Positions 8,729-18,268 of a stretch of 64,000 nucleotides of DNA are shown piece by piece. How positions within the stretch are numbered: the stretch's first letter is position 1; the number at the start of each line of letters is the position of its first letter. A program made the translations under genes and the position numbers. The notes below the pieces were generated by a model. The model saw nothing but the letters and a program-made list of their open reading frames with translations, did no database searches and had not been told where the DNA came from. This DNA comes from Alcanivoracaceae bacterium (GTDB lineage: Bacteria > Pseudomonadota > Gammaproteobacteria > Pseudomonadales > Alcanivoracaceae): positions 124,001 through 188,000 of the forward strand of contig JAGLCJ010000008.1 of the NCBI GenBank assembly GCA_023146255.1, given 5' to 3'.

Positions 8729-10033
8729 TCACAATGCGGAATCCTCAATCGTTAACCGAAAGGCAGCTTCCCCGGGGACTGCAGACCAGCCGTCGGCCAC
8801 GCCAACCGCGGCGGCCGCCACCAGCTCATCGCCGATAAAAAACAACGGCAGTCGTTGCCGCCGCCACGGAGGGATGCCGGCAACGCGCCACAATTCCGAG
8901 ACCTGCCGATGGCGGCCACGGAGAAGGATTCGCTCGCCGCCCTCAGCGGCACGAATCTGCAAGGGTTGTCCGGTGGCCCTCAGGATCAGCTCACCATGCT
9001 CCGCCAGACCGACCGATATCTCGCCAAGGCAAAGCTGTGACTGTTCCGCAGGTTGCCAGAGATGGCAGCCTGTCAGGGGCTCACGAGCTGACGGCGACAA
9101 TAACCACAACCGCTGCCGGTAACGCAGCAATACCCCGTCCGGCCAGCAAATTTCCGGCTGTCGATCTTCGGCCGCGGGCACCAACTCGGTGTCAATCCGG
9201 GCTACCCGATCAGCCGGCGGCGGGCGAATACCCCGGCGCCGGCACCAGCCGTACATCAGGTTGCGGCGCCGCGGTGGCGACAACTCCGCCCAGCCCGTCA
9301 GGGCAAGACTGTCACCGCCACCATCGCAGCCGACAAAATCCTGCCAGGCCAGCTCATCCAGCAAGTCCGCCTGCTCCGCCAGCACCGAGGCACTCAGCTG
9401 CATCGACTGCGCTGCCTCCGGCCAGCGTTCGGCCACTACCGGCATGACCCGGTGACGCAAGAAATTACGATCGAAATGCAGCTGGTCGTTGGCCGGATCA
9501 TCCAGCCATGGTAGCTGCCAGGCGGCGGCGGCCTGAGCGAGATCGGCCCGCGATACCATCAGTAGTGGCCGGTAAATATCCCGGTCCTGCCAGCGCTGCA
9601 CCGGCACCATGGCCGCCAGCCCGCGGGCACCGGCACCACGCAACAGTCGCAACATCAGGGTCTCGGCCTGATCCTGACGATGATGCGCCAGCAACAGCAC
9701 ATCCTGCTCTCCGACATGGCCAAGCAGGGCCTGACGACGCGCCCGCCGCGCCCGCTGCTCCAGATTGCCTTTGCCAGCGACATCGACGTGCTCGGCAATA
9801 AAGTCCACGCCAGCCTGCTCTGCCTGCCGCCGGCAATGCGCCAGCCACTGGTCCGCGTCGGCATGCAAACCATGATGCACATGCACCGCCAAAAGACGCT
9901 CAGCCAGACCTGCCCGGCACAGGGCAGCGAGTAACACCGAGGAATCGAGGCCACCGGAATAGCCCAGCACCAGACGACCTTGAATGCCGCCAAGGCTATG
10001 GCGAAGCTGATCGGGGAGCGCGTCAGGGGTCAT
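8729..10033 (-). CDS. tilS: tRNA(Ile)-lysidine synthase
   Basis: Modifies the wobble C34 of the tRNA-Ile that reads AUA, using ATP and lysine. The PP-loop SGGLDS is at residues 26-31, followed by AVHVHHGLHADADQW, LLAHHRQDQAETLMLRLLRGAGARGLAAM and RNFLRHRVMP, all TilS landmarks. The C-terminal domains are less conserved, with AEGGERILLRGRHRQVSELWR resembling the TilS C-terminal domain. The length of 434 residues matches gammaproteobacterial members. It sits between accA and pyrG as in Pseudomonas. Confidence 0.95.
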   Translation of the reverse strand: MTPDALPDQLRHSLGGIQGRLVLGYSGGLDSSVLLAALCRAGLAERLLAVHVHHGLHADADQWLAHCRRQAEQAGVDFIAEHVDVAGKGNLEQRARRARRQALLGHVGEQDVLLLAHHRQDQAETLMLRLLRGAGARGLAAMVPVQRWQDRDIYRPLLMVSRADLAQAAAAWQLPWLDDPANDQLHFDRNFLRHRVMPVVAERWPEAAQSMQLSASVLAEQADLLDELAWQDFVGCDGGGDSLALTGWAELSPPRRRNLMYGWCRRRGIRPPPADRVARIDTELVPAAEDRQPEICWPDGVLLRYRQRLWLLSPSAREPLTGCHLWQPAEQSQLCLGEISVGLAEHGELILRATGQPLQIRAAEGGERILLRGRHRQVSELWRVAGIPPWRRQRLPLFFIGDELVAAAAVGVADGWSAVPGEAAFRLTIEDSAL

Positions 10034-10066
10034 GCAAGTCGCCCCATGCGGGATTGAGGGCCGGGG

Positions 10067-11038
10067 TTATTCGTCCGCCGGCCGGGTGCTGACATTACTG
10101 TAGCTGGCCAGACGCTTGTAGCGGCGTGCCACCAGCTCATCCGCCGACAACCTGCCAAGACGGTCAAGCTGCTGTACCAGACTCTGGCGAACCCGCTCGG
10201 CGATCTGGTCATAGTCGCGATGGGCGCCACCAAGCGGCTCCGGCAGCACTTCGTCGACAATGCCCAGTTCATGCAGGCGGGCCGCGGTCAGGCCCATGGC
10301 CTCGGCGGCCTCCGGTGCTTTTTCGGCACTACGCCAGAGAATCGACGCGCAGCCTTCCGGGGAAATCACCGAGTAGGTGGAGTACTGCAGCATCTGCAGG
10401 TGATCACAGACGCCGATGGCCAGCGCGCCGCCGGAGCCGCCTTCACCGACCACGGTGGCAACAATCGGCACCCGCAGTCTCGACATCACCATCAGGTTGC
10501 GGGCAATGGCTTCACTCTGGCCGCGTTCCTCGGCATCAATGCCGGGGAACGCCCCGGGAGTATCGATAAAGGTCAGGATCGGCAGACGGAAACGCTCGGC
10601 AGTTTCCATCAGGCGCAGGGCCTTGCGGTAGCCCTCCGGGCGCGGCATACCGAAGTTGCGGCGTACCTTCTCCTTCACTGAACGGCCTTTCTGGTGGCCG
10701 ATCACCATCACCGGGCGGTTATCCAGTCGGGTCACGCCACCGACAATGGCCGGATCATCAGCAAAGGTGCGGTCACCATGCAACTCGTCAAAGCCACCGA
10801 ACAGCCGGCGCAGGTAATCAAGGGTATAGGGACGACGCGGATGACGGGAAAGCTGGGAAATCTGCCAGGGGGTCAGATTCTTGAAGATCGATTCGGTCAA
10901 ACCAATGCTTTTGTCCTGCAGGCGGCGAATCTCGTCTGAGATATTCACCTCACTGCCATTACCGACCAGCCGCAGCTCCTCGATCTTCGCTTCCAGTTCC
11001 GCGATGGGCTGTTCAAATTCGAGGAAGTTCGGGTTCAT
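10067..11038 (-). CDS. accA: Acetyl-CoA carboxylase carboxyltransferase subunit alpha
   Basis: Alpha subunit of the carboxyltransferase that moves the carboxyl group from biotin carboxyl carrier to acetyl-CoA, giving malonyl-CoA for fatty acid synthesis. Recognisable segments are NFLEFEQPIAELEAKI at the N-terminus, HPRRPYTLDYL, FGGFDELHGDR, GHQKGR, NFGMPRPEGYRKALR, DTPGAFPGIDAEERGQSEAIA and VGEGGSGGALAIGV. The length of 323 residues is normal. In Pseudomonas it is directly downstream of dnaE; here a plus-strand glycosylation cassette separates the two. Confidence 0.97.
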   Translation of the reverse strand: MNPNFLEFEQPIAELEAKIEELRLVGNGSEVNISDEIRRLQDKSIGLTESIFKNLTPWQISQLSRHPRRPYTLDYLRRLFGGFDELHGDRTFADDPAIVGGVTRLDNRPVMVIGHQKGRSVKEKVRRNFGMPRPEGYRKALRLMETAERFRLPILTFIDTPGAFPGIDAEERGQSEAIARNLMVMSRLRVPIVATVVGEGGSGGALAIGVCDHLQMLQYSTYSVISPEGCASILWRSAEKAPEAAEAMGLTAARLHELGIVDEVLPEPLGGAHRDYDQIAERVRQSLVQQLDRLGRLSADELVARRYKRLASYSNVSTRPADE

Positions 11039-11077
11039 CTGCCTGCCAGTTCCGCACGATCGCCTGAAGTGGGGCCA

Positions 11078-11083
11078 AGTGTA
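11078..11083 (-). promoter_or_regulatory. Candidate sigma-70 -10 box for accA
   Basis: On the minus strand the hexamer TACACT lies about 40 bp upstream of the accA ATG, with TGACGG 16 bp further upstream as a weak -35. A dedicated promoter would be expected because the cassette upstream is transcribed in the opposite direction and blocks read-through from dnaE. Confidence 0.35.
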
Positions 11084-11242
11084 GCGGGGCCATGCCGGGC
11101 CGTCACCCTCGGCACCGTGATGCAGTGCCTGAATTGCATTGCAAACTGTAACCCGAGGCCACTGAAAGCGGTCGCCGTCCCCGGCGCGGGGCTTAAGGCT
11201 GGGTTAAGCAGCCGGGAGCAAGCTTGTCGCATCTGCCGAATA

Positions 11243-11635
11243 ATGGATGTTGCAAAGCTGCCCATGTACACCGCCGCGATACGCTACTCCCTGGTCGGCA
11301 TGATGGCTACGTCAGTTCACTACGGCGTCCTGATCCTGCTGGTCGAACAACTGGGACAGAAACCCACTCTGGCAACCTGCTGGGGAGCTCTGGCAGGCGC
11401 ACTGGTTGCCTATACCGGCAACCGCGCCTACACCTTCTCCAGCAAAGCGTCCGCGCTGATAACACTGCCACGCTTTCTCGCCGTGGCTGTCGCCGGAATG
11501 GCGATCAATACCAGCGTCGTATGGTGGCTGACAGACGTCGCAAACATTTACTACCTGATAGCCCAGCCAATCGCCACCGTGACGGCGCTGGCAGCAACCT
11601 TCCTTCTGAATCATTGGTGGACCTTCCATGAATGA
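11243..11635 (+). CDS. GtrA-like small membrane protein (lipid-linked sugar flippase family)
   Basis: The 130-residue protein has four hydrophobic segments and the GtrA/DPMS1 family pattern: RYSLVGMMATSVHYGVLILL near the start, a TGNRAYTFSS-type basic turn (YTGNRAYTF) after helix 2, and a C-terminal FLLNHWWTF. GtrA proteins are thought to flip undecaprenyl-phosphate-linked sugars across the inner membrane. I chose the ATG at 11243; an ATG at 11264 is also possible. It overlaps the following glycosyltransferase by 8 bp. GC content here is visibly lower than in accA and dnaE. Confidence 0.85.
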   Translation: MDVAKLPMYTAAIRYSLVGMMATSVHYGVLILLVEQLGQKPTLATCWGALAGALVAYTGNRAYTFSSKASALITLPRFLAVAVAGMAINTSVVWWLTDVANIYYLIAQPIATVTALAATFLLNHWWTFHE

Positions 11636-12635
11636 CATGAATCTCTCAATTAAAAGGCTGGCGCTTTCCATCGTGGTGCCTGTATTCAACGAGCAGGAAG
11701 TGCTGACAACTTTCCATCAGAGACTGGCGGCGACCCTTGCACAACTCAATGGCAGCATTGAAATCATCTATGTCAATGACGGCAGCCACGACGCCAGCGC
11801 TGCCATCATTGAGGATCTGCGCCTCTCCGATAGCAGGGTTGGACATATCAGCCTGAGCCGTAACTTCGGCAAGGAAGCGGCCATGTCTGCCGGCCTGCAG
11901 GCTTCGTCGGGACGCGCGGTAATCGTCATCGATGCCGATCTGCAAGACCCTCCGGAGCTGATACCGTCAATGATGACCGCCTTCGAACAGGGAGCAGACA
12001 TCGTTAATATGCGTCGCCGACACCGCCACGGGGAAACCTGGCTGAAGAAGAAAACGGCGGCCTATTTCTATCAGGTAATGGAAAAGATCGGCGAAGTCCC
12101 CATTCAACGGGACGTTGGTGATTTTCGACTTCTGAGCAGACGCGTCGTGGACGCTCTGAATGCGATGCCGGAGCGTAATCGCTTTATGAAGGGGCTGTTC
12201 TCATGGGTTGGCTACCGAAATATCACCGTTGACTATGACCGTGATCCCCGGCAAGCCGGAACGAGCAAGTTCCATTACTGGAAATTGTGGAACTTTGCCA
12301 TTGAAGGAATTACCTCATTTTCCGTTCTGCCCATAAAGCTCGCTTCCTATGCCGGTCTCACCAGTGCTTTGCTGGCGGTACTTTGCGGGATCTATTTCCT
12401 GTTCAAAACATTAATTTTCGGCGACCCGGTTGCCGGCTTCCCGACACTGATTCTGGCCATTCTGTTCATGGGAGGCCTGCAACTGATGGCAACCGGAATA
12501 ATGGGCGAGTATGTCGGCCGCCTGTTTCTGGAGAGCAAGAAACGCCCGCTATATCTGCTTGATTACTACCATCCTGCGCACAGCAACGAAGCCGTCAGCA
12601 GTGAACGCCGAGGTGTGCATGCAGGCAGACGATAA
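11628..12635 (+). CDS. GT2 family polyprenyl-phosphate glycosyltransferase (GtrB/ArnC-like)
   Basis: Expected to transfer a sugar from a nucleotide donor to undecaprenyl phosphate at the cytoplasmic face. The GT-A fold is clear: SIVVPVFNEQEV at residues 14-25, VNDGS at 49-53, and the metal-binding DADLQDPPE with Asp102 and Asp104. GDFRLLSR and a RNRFMKGLFSWVGY segment follow, then two C-terminal membrane helices (about 235-255 and 268-290) and GEYVGRLFLESKKRPLYLL, which is typical of GtrB-type enzymes. It overlaps the genes on both sides, so the three form one operon. The donor sugar cannot be read from sequence. Confidence 0.92.
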   Translation: MNDMNLSIKRLALSIVVPVFNEQEVLTTFHQRLAATLAQLNGSIEIIYVNDGSHDASAAIIEDLRLSDSRVGHISLSRNFGKEAAMSAGLQASSGRAVIVIDADLQDPPELIPSMMTAFEQGADIVNMRRRHRHGETWLKKKTAAYFYQVMEKIGEVPIQRDVGDFRLLSRRVVDALNAMPERNRFMKGLFSWVGYRNITVDYDRDPRQAGTSKFHYWKLWNFAIEGITSFSVLPIKLASYAGLTSALLAVLCGIYFLFKTLIFGDPVAGFPTLILAILFMGGLQLMATGIMGEYVGRLFLESKKRPLYLLDYYHPAHSNEAVSSERRGVHAGRR

Positions 12636-14082
12636 ACATTCCAGGCAGTTACAGGCCGTCTGGATCGGCATTGCCGTACTGGCATTGATCAGACTGCTTT
12701 CCATTGGCCTGTATCCTTTGATGGAGACCACCGAGGCACGCTACGGTGAAATGGGCAGGCTGATGCTGGAAAGCGGTGACTGGATCACCCCGTGGTATGA
12801 CTATGGCGTCCCGTTCTGGGGTAAACCGCCTGCATCTGTGTGGGCAACCCGCACCGGGCTATCGCTGTTTGGCATCAACGAGTTTGGCGCCCGCTTTCCC
12901 CATTGGCTGTTCGGCATCATGACTGCAGCAGGCACCTGGTATCTTGCCCGCAAACGCGGCGGCGAAGTTGCCACCATGGCAACCGCCATACTGAGCTCTT
13001 CGATGTTATTTGTAGTCGCCAGCGGTGCGGTCATGACTGACATGCTGATGACCGTTGGCATCACCATGACCATGGCCGGATTCTGGCTGGCCATGAGCGA
13101 ATCCGGACCACGCGCTGGCGGGACAATCATGCTGTTTGTCGGCCTCGCTGTCGGCCTGCTGGCGAAGGGCCCTGTCGCGGTGATTCTGTGCGCACTACCA
13201 CTAGGTATCTGGACACTCTGGAATGGCAAACTACTGCGTGTCTGGAAGCGTATCCCCTGGGTGTACGGGCTGCTGGTGACGTTACTGCTAAGCGCACCCT
13301 GGTACTGGCTGGCAGAACAGCACACGCCAGGATTTCTCGAATACTTTCTGGTCGGCGAACACTGGAATCGCTTTACCGTTAGCGGCTGGAGTGGCGATCT
13401 CTATGGAAACGCTCATGATTTTCCACGCGGCAGCATCTGGCTATTCGCACTGGCCGCATTCCTGCCATGGACAGCACTGATCCCGGCGGCACTCTTTCTC
13501 GGCAAAAAGGAACACCGGCAGAAGCAATACCCGACCAACAATCAAGCGCAGCGCCTATGGAGTCGATTCCTGCTGCTATGGGCGCTTTCACCGATGCTGT
13601 TCTTCACCATGGCAGGCAATATTCTGATTACCTATGTGCTGCCGGCGATGCCAGCCATGGCGCTTGTCGCTGCCGAAACCTTGTCGCGACACCTGCCCAA
13701 CAGACGATCATTGAAGACAGTTCTGACAGGAATCATTTTCTCCAGCCTGACGATGCTGTCTGCCCTGATCTATGTGATGTCGAATGAGGATGAACTGAAA
13801 TCGACAAGATCGCTGGTGAGCTACTACACATCTCAGGAAAACGACTCACGACAGCTCTACTTCTATGGCAGTCGCCGACAGTATTCGGCTAATTTTTACC
13901 TTCAGCGCCCGGTAACCTATCTGCGGGATGAAGCCGGGATAACAGATATGGCAGGCCAAGGACCGATGCAACTGGCCATTCATCGACGCCATTATGATCG
14001 ACTGACCGAGAGTATCCGGAGCGGCCTTGAAGTGCAGGCAGTATTCGGAGAATGGTTACTAACTGGCAGCATCGCTGAATAA
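12619..14082 (+). CDS. ArnT/PMT-like membrane glycosyltransferase (GT-C fold)
   Basis: A 487-residue polytopic protein with about 11 hydrophobic segments. The first periplasmic loop contains METTEARYGEMGRLMLESGD, matching the ETRYAE-type acidic motif of ArnT and related PMT enzymes, followed by PFWGKPPASVW. Such enzymes move the sugar from a C55-lipid to an acceptor (often lipid A or O-antigen) in the periplasm. I chose the ATG at 12619, which leaves a 17-bp overlap with the GT2 gene; the longer frame upstream is a shadow of GT2. The acceptor is unknown, and this is the least conserved member of a GtrA-GtrB-GtrC-like set. Confidence 0.85.
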   Translation: MQADDKHSRQLQAVWIGIAVLALIRLLSIGLYPLMETTEARYGEMGRLMLESGDWITPWYDYGVPFWGKPPASVWATRTGLSLFGINEFGARFPHWLFGIMTAAGTWYLARKRGGEVATMATAILSSSMLFVVASGAVMTDMLMTVGITMTMAGFWLAMSESGPRAGGTIMLFVGLAVGLLAKGPVAVILCALPLGIWTLWNGKLLRVWKRIPWVYGLLVTLLLSAPWYWLAEQHTPGFLEYFLVGEHWNRFTVSGWSGDLYGNAHDFPRGSIWLFALAAFLPWTALIPAALFLGKKEHRQKQYPTNNQAQRLWSRFLLLWALSPMLFFTMAGNILITYVLPAMPAMALVAAETLSRHLPNRRSLKTVLTGIIFSSLTMLSALIYVMSNEDELKSTRSLVSYYTSQENDSRQLYFYGSRRQYSANFYLQRPVTYLRDEAGITDMAGQGPMQLAIHRRHYDRLTESIRSGLEVQAVFGEWLLTGSIAE

Positions 14083-14098
14083 TGCCAGCTGGAATAAA

Positions 14099-17000
14099 TC
14101 AATACTGCAAGGTCACCGCCTGGCCGCCAAAACGGCCACGCAGATCTTCCAGCAATGCCTCCTCCGGGGCGACTTTCCAGTCGTCGCCAAGCAGCATCTG
14201 ACCACTGCCGAGTGGATGCGCCAATTGCAACATCACCGGGCAGTTGCCGCCGCGATACGGTGTCAGCAGTCGGCGCAACTCTTCCGGCAGCTGATCGCGC
14301 ACTGGCACCCGGACCAGCAGTCGCCGGGCGAACTGTTCGCGGGCCCGACGGATGTCCATGATTTCATCCGCCGAAACCGAGATCACCATCTCGCCATCAT
14401 TCTGTGGTCGACGGCGCACGCCACCACGAATAATCAGCACCACATCCTGCTGCAGCAAATCGCCATACTGACGATAAACATCACCGAACACAGACACTTC
14501 AATGCGGCCGGTTTTATCATCCAGCGTGATAAAGGCCAGCCGCTCCCCGGTCTGCTTGCTCTTGGTTTGTCGCAGCTGGACCACCTGCCCGGCAATCAAC
14601 GCCAGCTCACCCTTGCCGGTGGGTTGCAGACTGCTGATACGGCTGCTGACCATATGCCGTAGCTCCGCCTCATACTGATCAATCGGGTGGCCAGTCAAAA
14701 ACAGACCTAGCGTATCCTTCTCACCCTGCAGGCGAACATCATCGCGCCAAACCCGGGCGCGCTGCCAGGCCACTTGAGTGACCGACTCCGTTTCCGCGCC
14801 ACCACCGAACAGATCGCCCATGCCGGCTTCGGCATTACGGGCATCCTGTTCCGCCGCCTGAATGGCATCGCTCAGCGTCGCCATGAGGGTGGCGCGATCA
14901 TCGACCGATTTTCCCGGGCTGAGCTGATCAAGGGCGCCGGCACGAATCAACGCTTCCAGCGAGCGTCGATTGACCTTGCGCAGATCAATGCGACGACAGA
15001 AATCAAACAGATCGGAGAAGCCACCGGCTTCATCACGGGCGGCCACAATCGCATCAATTGGTGCCTCACCCAGTCCTTTGATGGCACCCAGACCGTAAAC
15101 GATATGGCCGTCCGCATTGGCAGTGAAACGGAACCCGCAACTGTTCACATCCGGTGGCAACACCTTGAGACCCATGTGCCGACATTCATCAATGAATGTC
15201 ACCACCTTGTCGGTGTTGTGCATATCAGCAGAAATCACCGCCGCCATAAATTCGGCAGGAAAATGCGCCTTTAGCCAGGCAGTCTGGTAGGCGACCAGCG
15301 CATAGGCCGCCGAATGAGACTTGTTGAACCCGTAACCGGCAAATTTCTCGACCAGATCGAAAATCTTGATGGCGAGATTGGGATCAACGCCCTTGTCCTT
15401 CGCGCCGGTCTCGAACACCTCGCGCTGTTTGGCCATTTCCTCGGGCTTTTTCTTGCCCATGGCCCGGCGCAACAGGTCAGCGCCACCAAGTGAATAACCG
15501 GCCAGTTCCTGGGCGATCTGCATCACCTGTTCCTGATACAGGATGACGCCGTAGGTCGGCTCCAGAATCGGCTTCAGCCACTCATGCTGATACTGTGGGT
15601 CCGGATAGGCGAGCGGCTCGCGGCCGTGCTTGCGGTTGATGAAGTTATCCACCATCCCGGATTCCAGCGGACCGGGTCGATACAGCGCCACCAACGCAAC
15701 GATGTCTTCGAACACGTCGGGCTTGAGCTTGCGAATCAGGCCCTTCATGCCCTCTGATTCAAGCTGGAATACTGCGGTGGTTTCACCGACCTTGAGCAGA
15801 TCAAAGGTTTTCTTGTCGACTAGCGGGATAGTGGTGATATTGATCGGCTTTTCGCCCTGCGGAACAATGCGGGCATTAATTGCCTTCACCGCCCAATCAA
15901 TAATCGTCAGGGTTTTCAGACCGAGAAAGTCGAATTTGACCAGACCAGCCGACTCGACGTCGTCCTTGTCGTACTGGGTAACCAGGCTCTCGCCAAGCTC
16001 ATCACAATGCAGCGGCGAGAAATCAGTGAGCTTGCCCGGCGCGATCACCACGCCACCGGCATGCTTGCCAACGTTACGGGTCAGGCCCTCAAGCTTTAGC
16101 GCCATCTCCCAGATTTCACGCACCGCATCGCCATCACCACTGCTACTGGCGAGAAAGTCGCGCAGCGGCTCCTCTTCCTCCAGCGCCTTTTCCAGCGTCA
16201 TGCCGGGCGTGCCGGGAATCATCTTCGACAGACGATCCGCCAGACCGTAGGGCTTGCCCTGCACCCGGGCAACATCGCGCACCACCGCCTTGGCAGCCAT
16301 GGAACCGAAGGTGATGATCTGCCCCACCGCTTCGCGGCCATACTTGTCGGCAACGTACTGGATCACCCGGTCACGCTTGTCCATGCAGAAATCGACGTCG
16401 AAATCCGGCATCGATACCCGCTCCGGATTCAGGAACCGCTCGAACAGCAGGTCGTATTCAATCGGATCCAGATCGGTAATTTCCAATGCATAGGCCACCA
16501 GCGAACCGGCACCGGAACCCCGGCCCGGCCCCACCGGCACATCATTGGCCTTGGCCCAACGGATAAAGTCAGACACGATCAGGAAGTAGCCGGGAAAGCC
16601 CATCTGGTTGATCACGTTCAGCTCGAACTGCAGGCGCTCGTCATATTCCTGACGCCGTGCGGCAATCGTTTCCGCATCACCGAACAGTTGCTGCAGACGC
16701 TTTTCCAGACCGGCACGGGAGTCCTGCTCGATAAACTCTTCGATGGTCTGTCCGGCGGGAATGGGAAAATCCGGCAGGAAGTTTTTCCCAAGGGTGATAT
16801 TCAGGGTGCAGCGCCGGGCGATCTCGACACTGTTGGCCAGCGCTTCCGGCAGGTCGCTGAACAGCTCCAGCATTTCCTCGGCGCTTTTCAGATACTGCTG
16901 ATCGCTGTAGCGGCGTGGCCGGCGCGAATCCTCGATGGTGGCACCATCATGAATACAGACTCGTGCCTCATGGGCGTCAAAATCCTCGACCTTGAGAAAG

Positions 17001-17605
17001 CGCACATCATTGGTCGCCACCAGCGGGAGGCCAAGTTGTTCTGCCAGCGTCACACTGGCATGCAGGCAGTTTTCATCGCCGGGCCGCGACGTACGCTGCA
17101 CTTCCAGATAAAAACGCTGCGGGAACCACTGGCTAAACTGTTCCGCCAGCTCGCGGGCATCATCAAACTTGTCCGCCAGCAACAACTGACCCAGCTCACC
17201 GTGCCGCGCTGCCGATAGCAGAATCAGGCCTTCGCTGAGCTGTTCCAGCCACTCACGTTTTATCAGCGCCCGACCACGCTGCTGGTTATGCTGCCAGGCG
17301 CGGGAAATCAGCAGCACCAGGTTTCGATAGCCCTGCTCGCTGCACACCAGCAGGCAAACCGGCGCCGGCTCTTCGATGAACCGGCTTTCCAGCCACAGGT
17401 CGGCGCCGGCAATCGGCTTGATGCCAGCCGCTTCTGCCGCCTTGTAGAACTTGATCAGGCCAAACAGGTTGGAATCGTCAGTAACCGCCACCGCCGGCAT
17501 GCCCAGATTCGCACAGTGCTTGACCAGTGCCTTGACCCGCACCACCCCGTCCACCAACGAATAGTCGGTGTGCAGACGCAGGTGGACGAACTCAGGTTGG
17601 CTCAT
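14099..17605 (-). CDS. dnaE: DNA polymerase III subunit alpha
   Basis: Replicative polymerase catalytic subunit. Domains in order: PHP domain (HLRLHTDYSLVDGVV at the start), palm with GPGRGSGAGSLVAYAL and the catalytic aspartates in MPDFDVDFCMDKRDRV, a fingers region with DIVALVALYRPGPLESGM and AGYGFNKSHSAAYALVAYQTAWLKAHFPAEFMAA, a helix-hairpin-helix region (NRRSLEALIRAGALD) and an OB-fold (ALIAGQVVQLRQTKSKQTGERLAFITLDD). The length of 1168 residues fits the DnaE1 family. It ends 17 bp from the convergent ArnT-like gene and starts 24 bp downstream of rnhB. Confidence 0.98.
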   Translation of the reverse strand: MSQPEFVHLRLHTDYSLVDGVVRVKALVKHCANLGMPAVAVTDDSNLFGLIKFYKAAEAAGIKPIAGADLWLESRFIEEPAPVCLLVCSEQGYRNLVLLISRAWQHNQQRGRALIKREWLEQLSEGLILLSAARHGELGQLLLADKFDDARELAEQFSQWFPQRFYLEVQRTSRPGDENCLHASVTLAEQLGLPLVATNDVRFLKVEDFDAHEARVCIHDGATIEDSRRPRRYSDQQYLKSAEEMLELFSDLPEALANSVEIARRCTLNITLGKNFLPDFPIPAGQTIEEFIEQDSRAGLEKRLQQLFGDAETIAARRQEYDERLQFELNVINQMGFPGYFLIVSDFIRWAKANDVPVGPGRGSGAGSLVAYALEITDLDPIEYDLLFERFLNPERVSMPDFDVDFCMDKRDRVIQYVADKYGREAVGQIITFGSMAAKAVVRDVARVQGKPYGLADRLSKMIPGTPGMTLEKALEEEEPLRDFLASSSGDGDAVREIWEMALKLEGLTRNVGKHAGGVVIAPGKLTDFSPLHCDELGESLVTQYDKDDVESAGLVKFDFLGLKTLTIIDWAVKAINARIVPQGEKPINITTIPLVDKKTFDLLKVGETTAVFQLESEGMKGLIRKLKPDVFEDIVALVALYRPGPLESGMVDNFINRKHGREPLAYPDPQYQHEWLKPILEPTYGVILYQEQVMQIAQELAGYSLGGADLLRRAMGKKKPEEMAKQREVFETGAKDKGVDPNLAIKIFDLVEKFAGYGFNKSHSAAYALVAYQTAWLKAHFPAEFMAAVISADMHNTDKVVTFIDECRHMGLKVLPPDVNSCGFRFTANADGHIVYGLGAIKGLGEAPIDAIVAARDEAGGFSDLFDFCRRIDLRKVNRRSLEALIRAGALDQLSPGKSVDDRATLMATLSDAIQAAEQDARNAEAGMGDLFGGGAETESVTQVAWQRARVWRDDVRLQGEKDTLGLFLTGHPIDQYEAELRHMVSSRISSLQPTGKGELALIAGQVVQLRQTKSKQTGERLAFITLDDKTGRIEVSVFGDVYRQYGDLLQQDVVLIIRGGVRRRPQNDGEMVISVSADEIMDIRRAREQFARRLLVRVPVRDQLPEELRRLLTPYRGGNCPVMLQLAHPLGSGQMLLGDDWKVAPEEALLEDLRGRFGGQAVTLQY

Positions 17606-17629
17606 GCCGACTCCGGTAAAGAAATAATG

Positions 17630-18268
17630 TCAGGTCAGGCCCAGACGGCGCGCCACCGGGCCGAACGAACGACGATGCTCCGGCAACGCGCCCAGGCGCT
17701 CAAGGGCAGCCAGATGCTCGGCGGTAGGATAGCCTTTATGGCGGTCAAACCCGTAGTCCGGATAACGCTGGTGCAATTGCACCATTTCCTCATCGCGGGC
17801 CACCTTGGCGAGGATCGAGGCGGCACTGATGGCCGGAATACGCTGATCGCCCTTGACCACCGCCTGCGCCGGGCAGCCAAAGTCAGTGACCTTGTTGCCG
17901 TCCACCAGCACCGCCTGCGCCGCTACGGAGAGGCCAGATACCGCCCGGCGCATGGCCAGCATGGTGGCCTGAAAGATATTCAGCTGATCGATTTCGTCAG
18001 GTTCAGCACGGCCAAGGCTGAAGGCGAGCGCGCACTCACGAATTTGCCCGGCCAGCGCCTGACGGCGCTTTTCTGACAAGGTCTTGCTGTCGGCCAGACC
18101 GGGCACCGGCCGGGCCGGGTCAAGGATCACTGCCGCGGTGACCACCGCACCAATCAGCGGGCCTCGACCAACTTCATCGACACCGGCGATATACATGCCC
18201 GGCCGCCAGACAAAGGCGGTCGGCAGATAGGCTTCCGCCTTCGGGTATTCGGCAAACGGATGGCTCAC
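17630..18268 (-). CDS. rnhB: Ribonuclease HII
   Basis: Cleaves the RNA strand of RNA-DNA hybrids and removes misincorporated ribonucleotides. The catalytic acidic cluster is visible in IAGVDEVGRGPLIGAV, with the later aspartates in LVDGNKV and SAASILAKVARDEEM. The ATG at 18268 overlaps the lpxB stop by 4 bp and adds about 24 residues before the core; an internal ATG at 18196 would start directly at the core but lacks the coupling. The lpxB-rnhB-dnaE order is standard. Confidence 0.95.
   Translation of the reverse strand: MSHPFAEYPKAEAYLPTAFVWRPGMYIAGVDEVGRGPLIGAVVTAAVILDPARPVPGLADSKTLSEKRRQALAGQIRECALAFSLGRAEPDEIDQLNIFQATMLAMRRAVSGLSVAAQAVLVDGNKVTDFGCPAQAVVKGDQRIPAISAASILAKVARDEEMVQLHQRYPDYGFDRHKGYPTAEHLAALERLGALPEHRRSFGPVARRLGLT

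Noticed and set aside
11069..11242. 58-codon N-terminal extension of the GtrA-like frame
   Set aside because: It begins inside the accA promoter region, is Cys/Pro/Arg-rich and lacks membrane character; family members start near the ATG at 11243.
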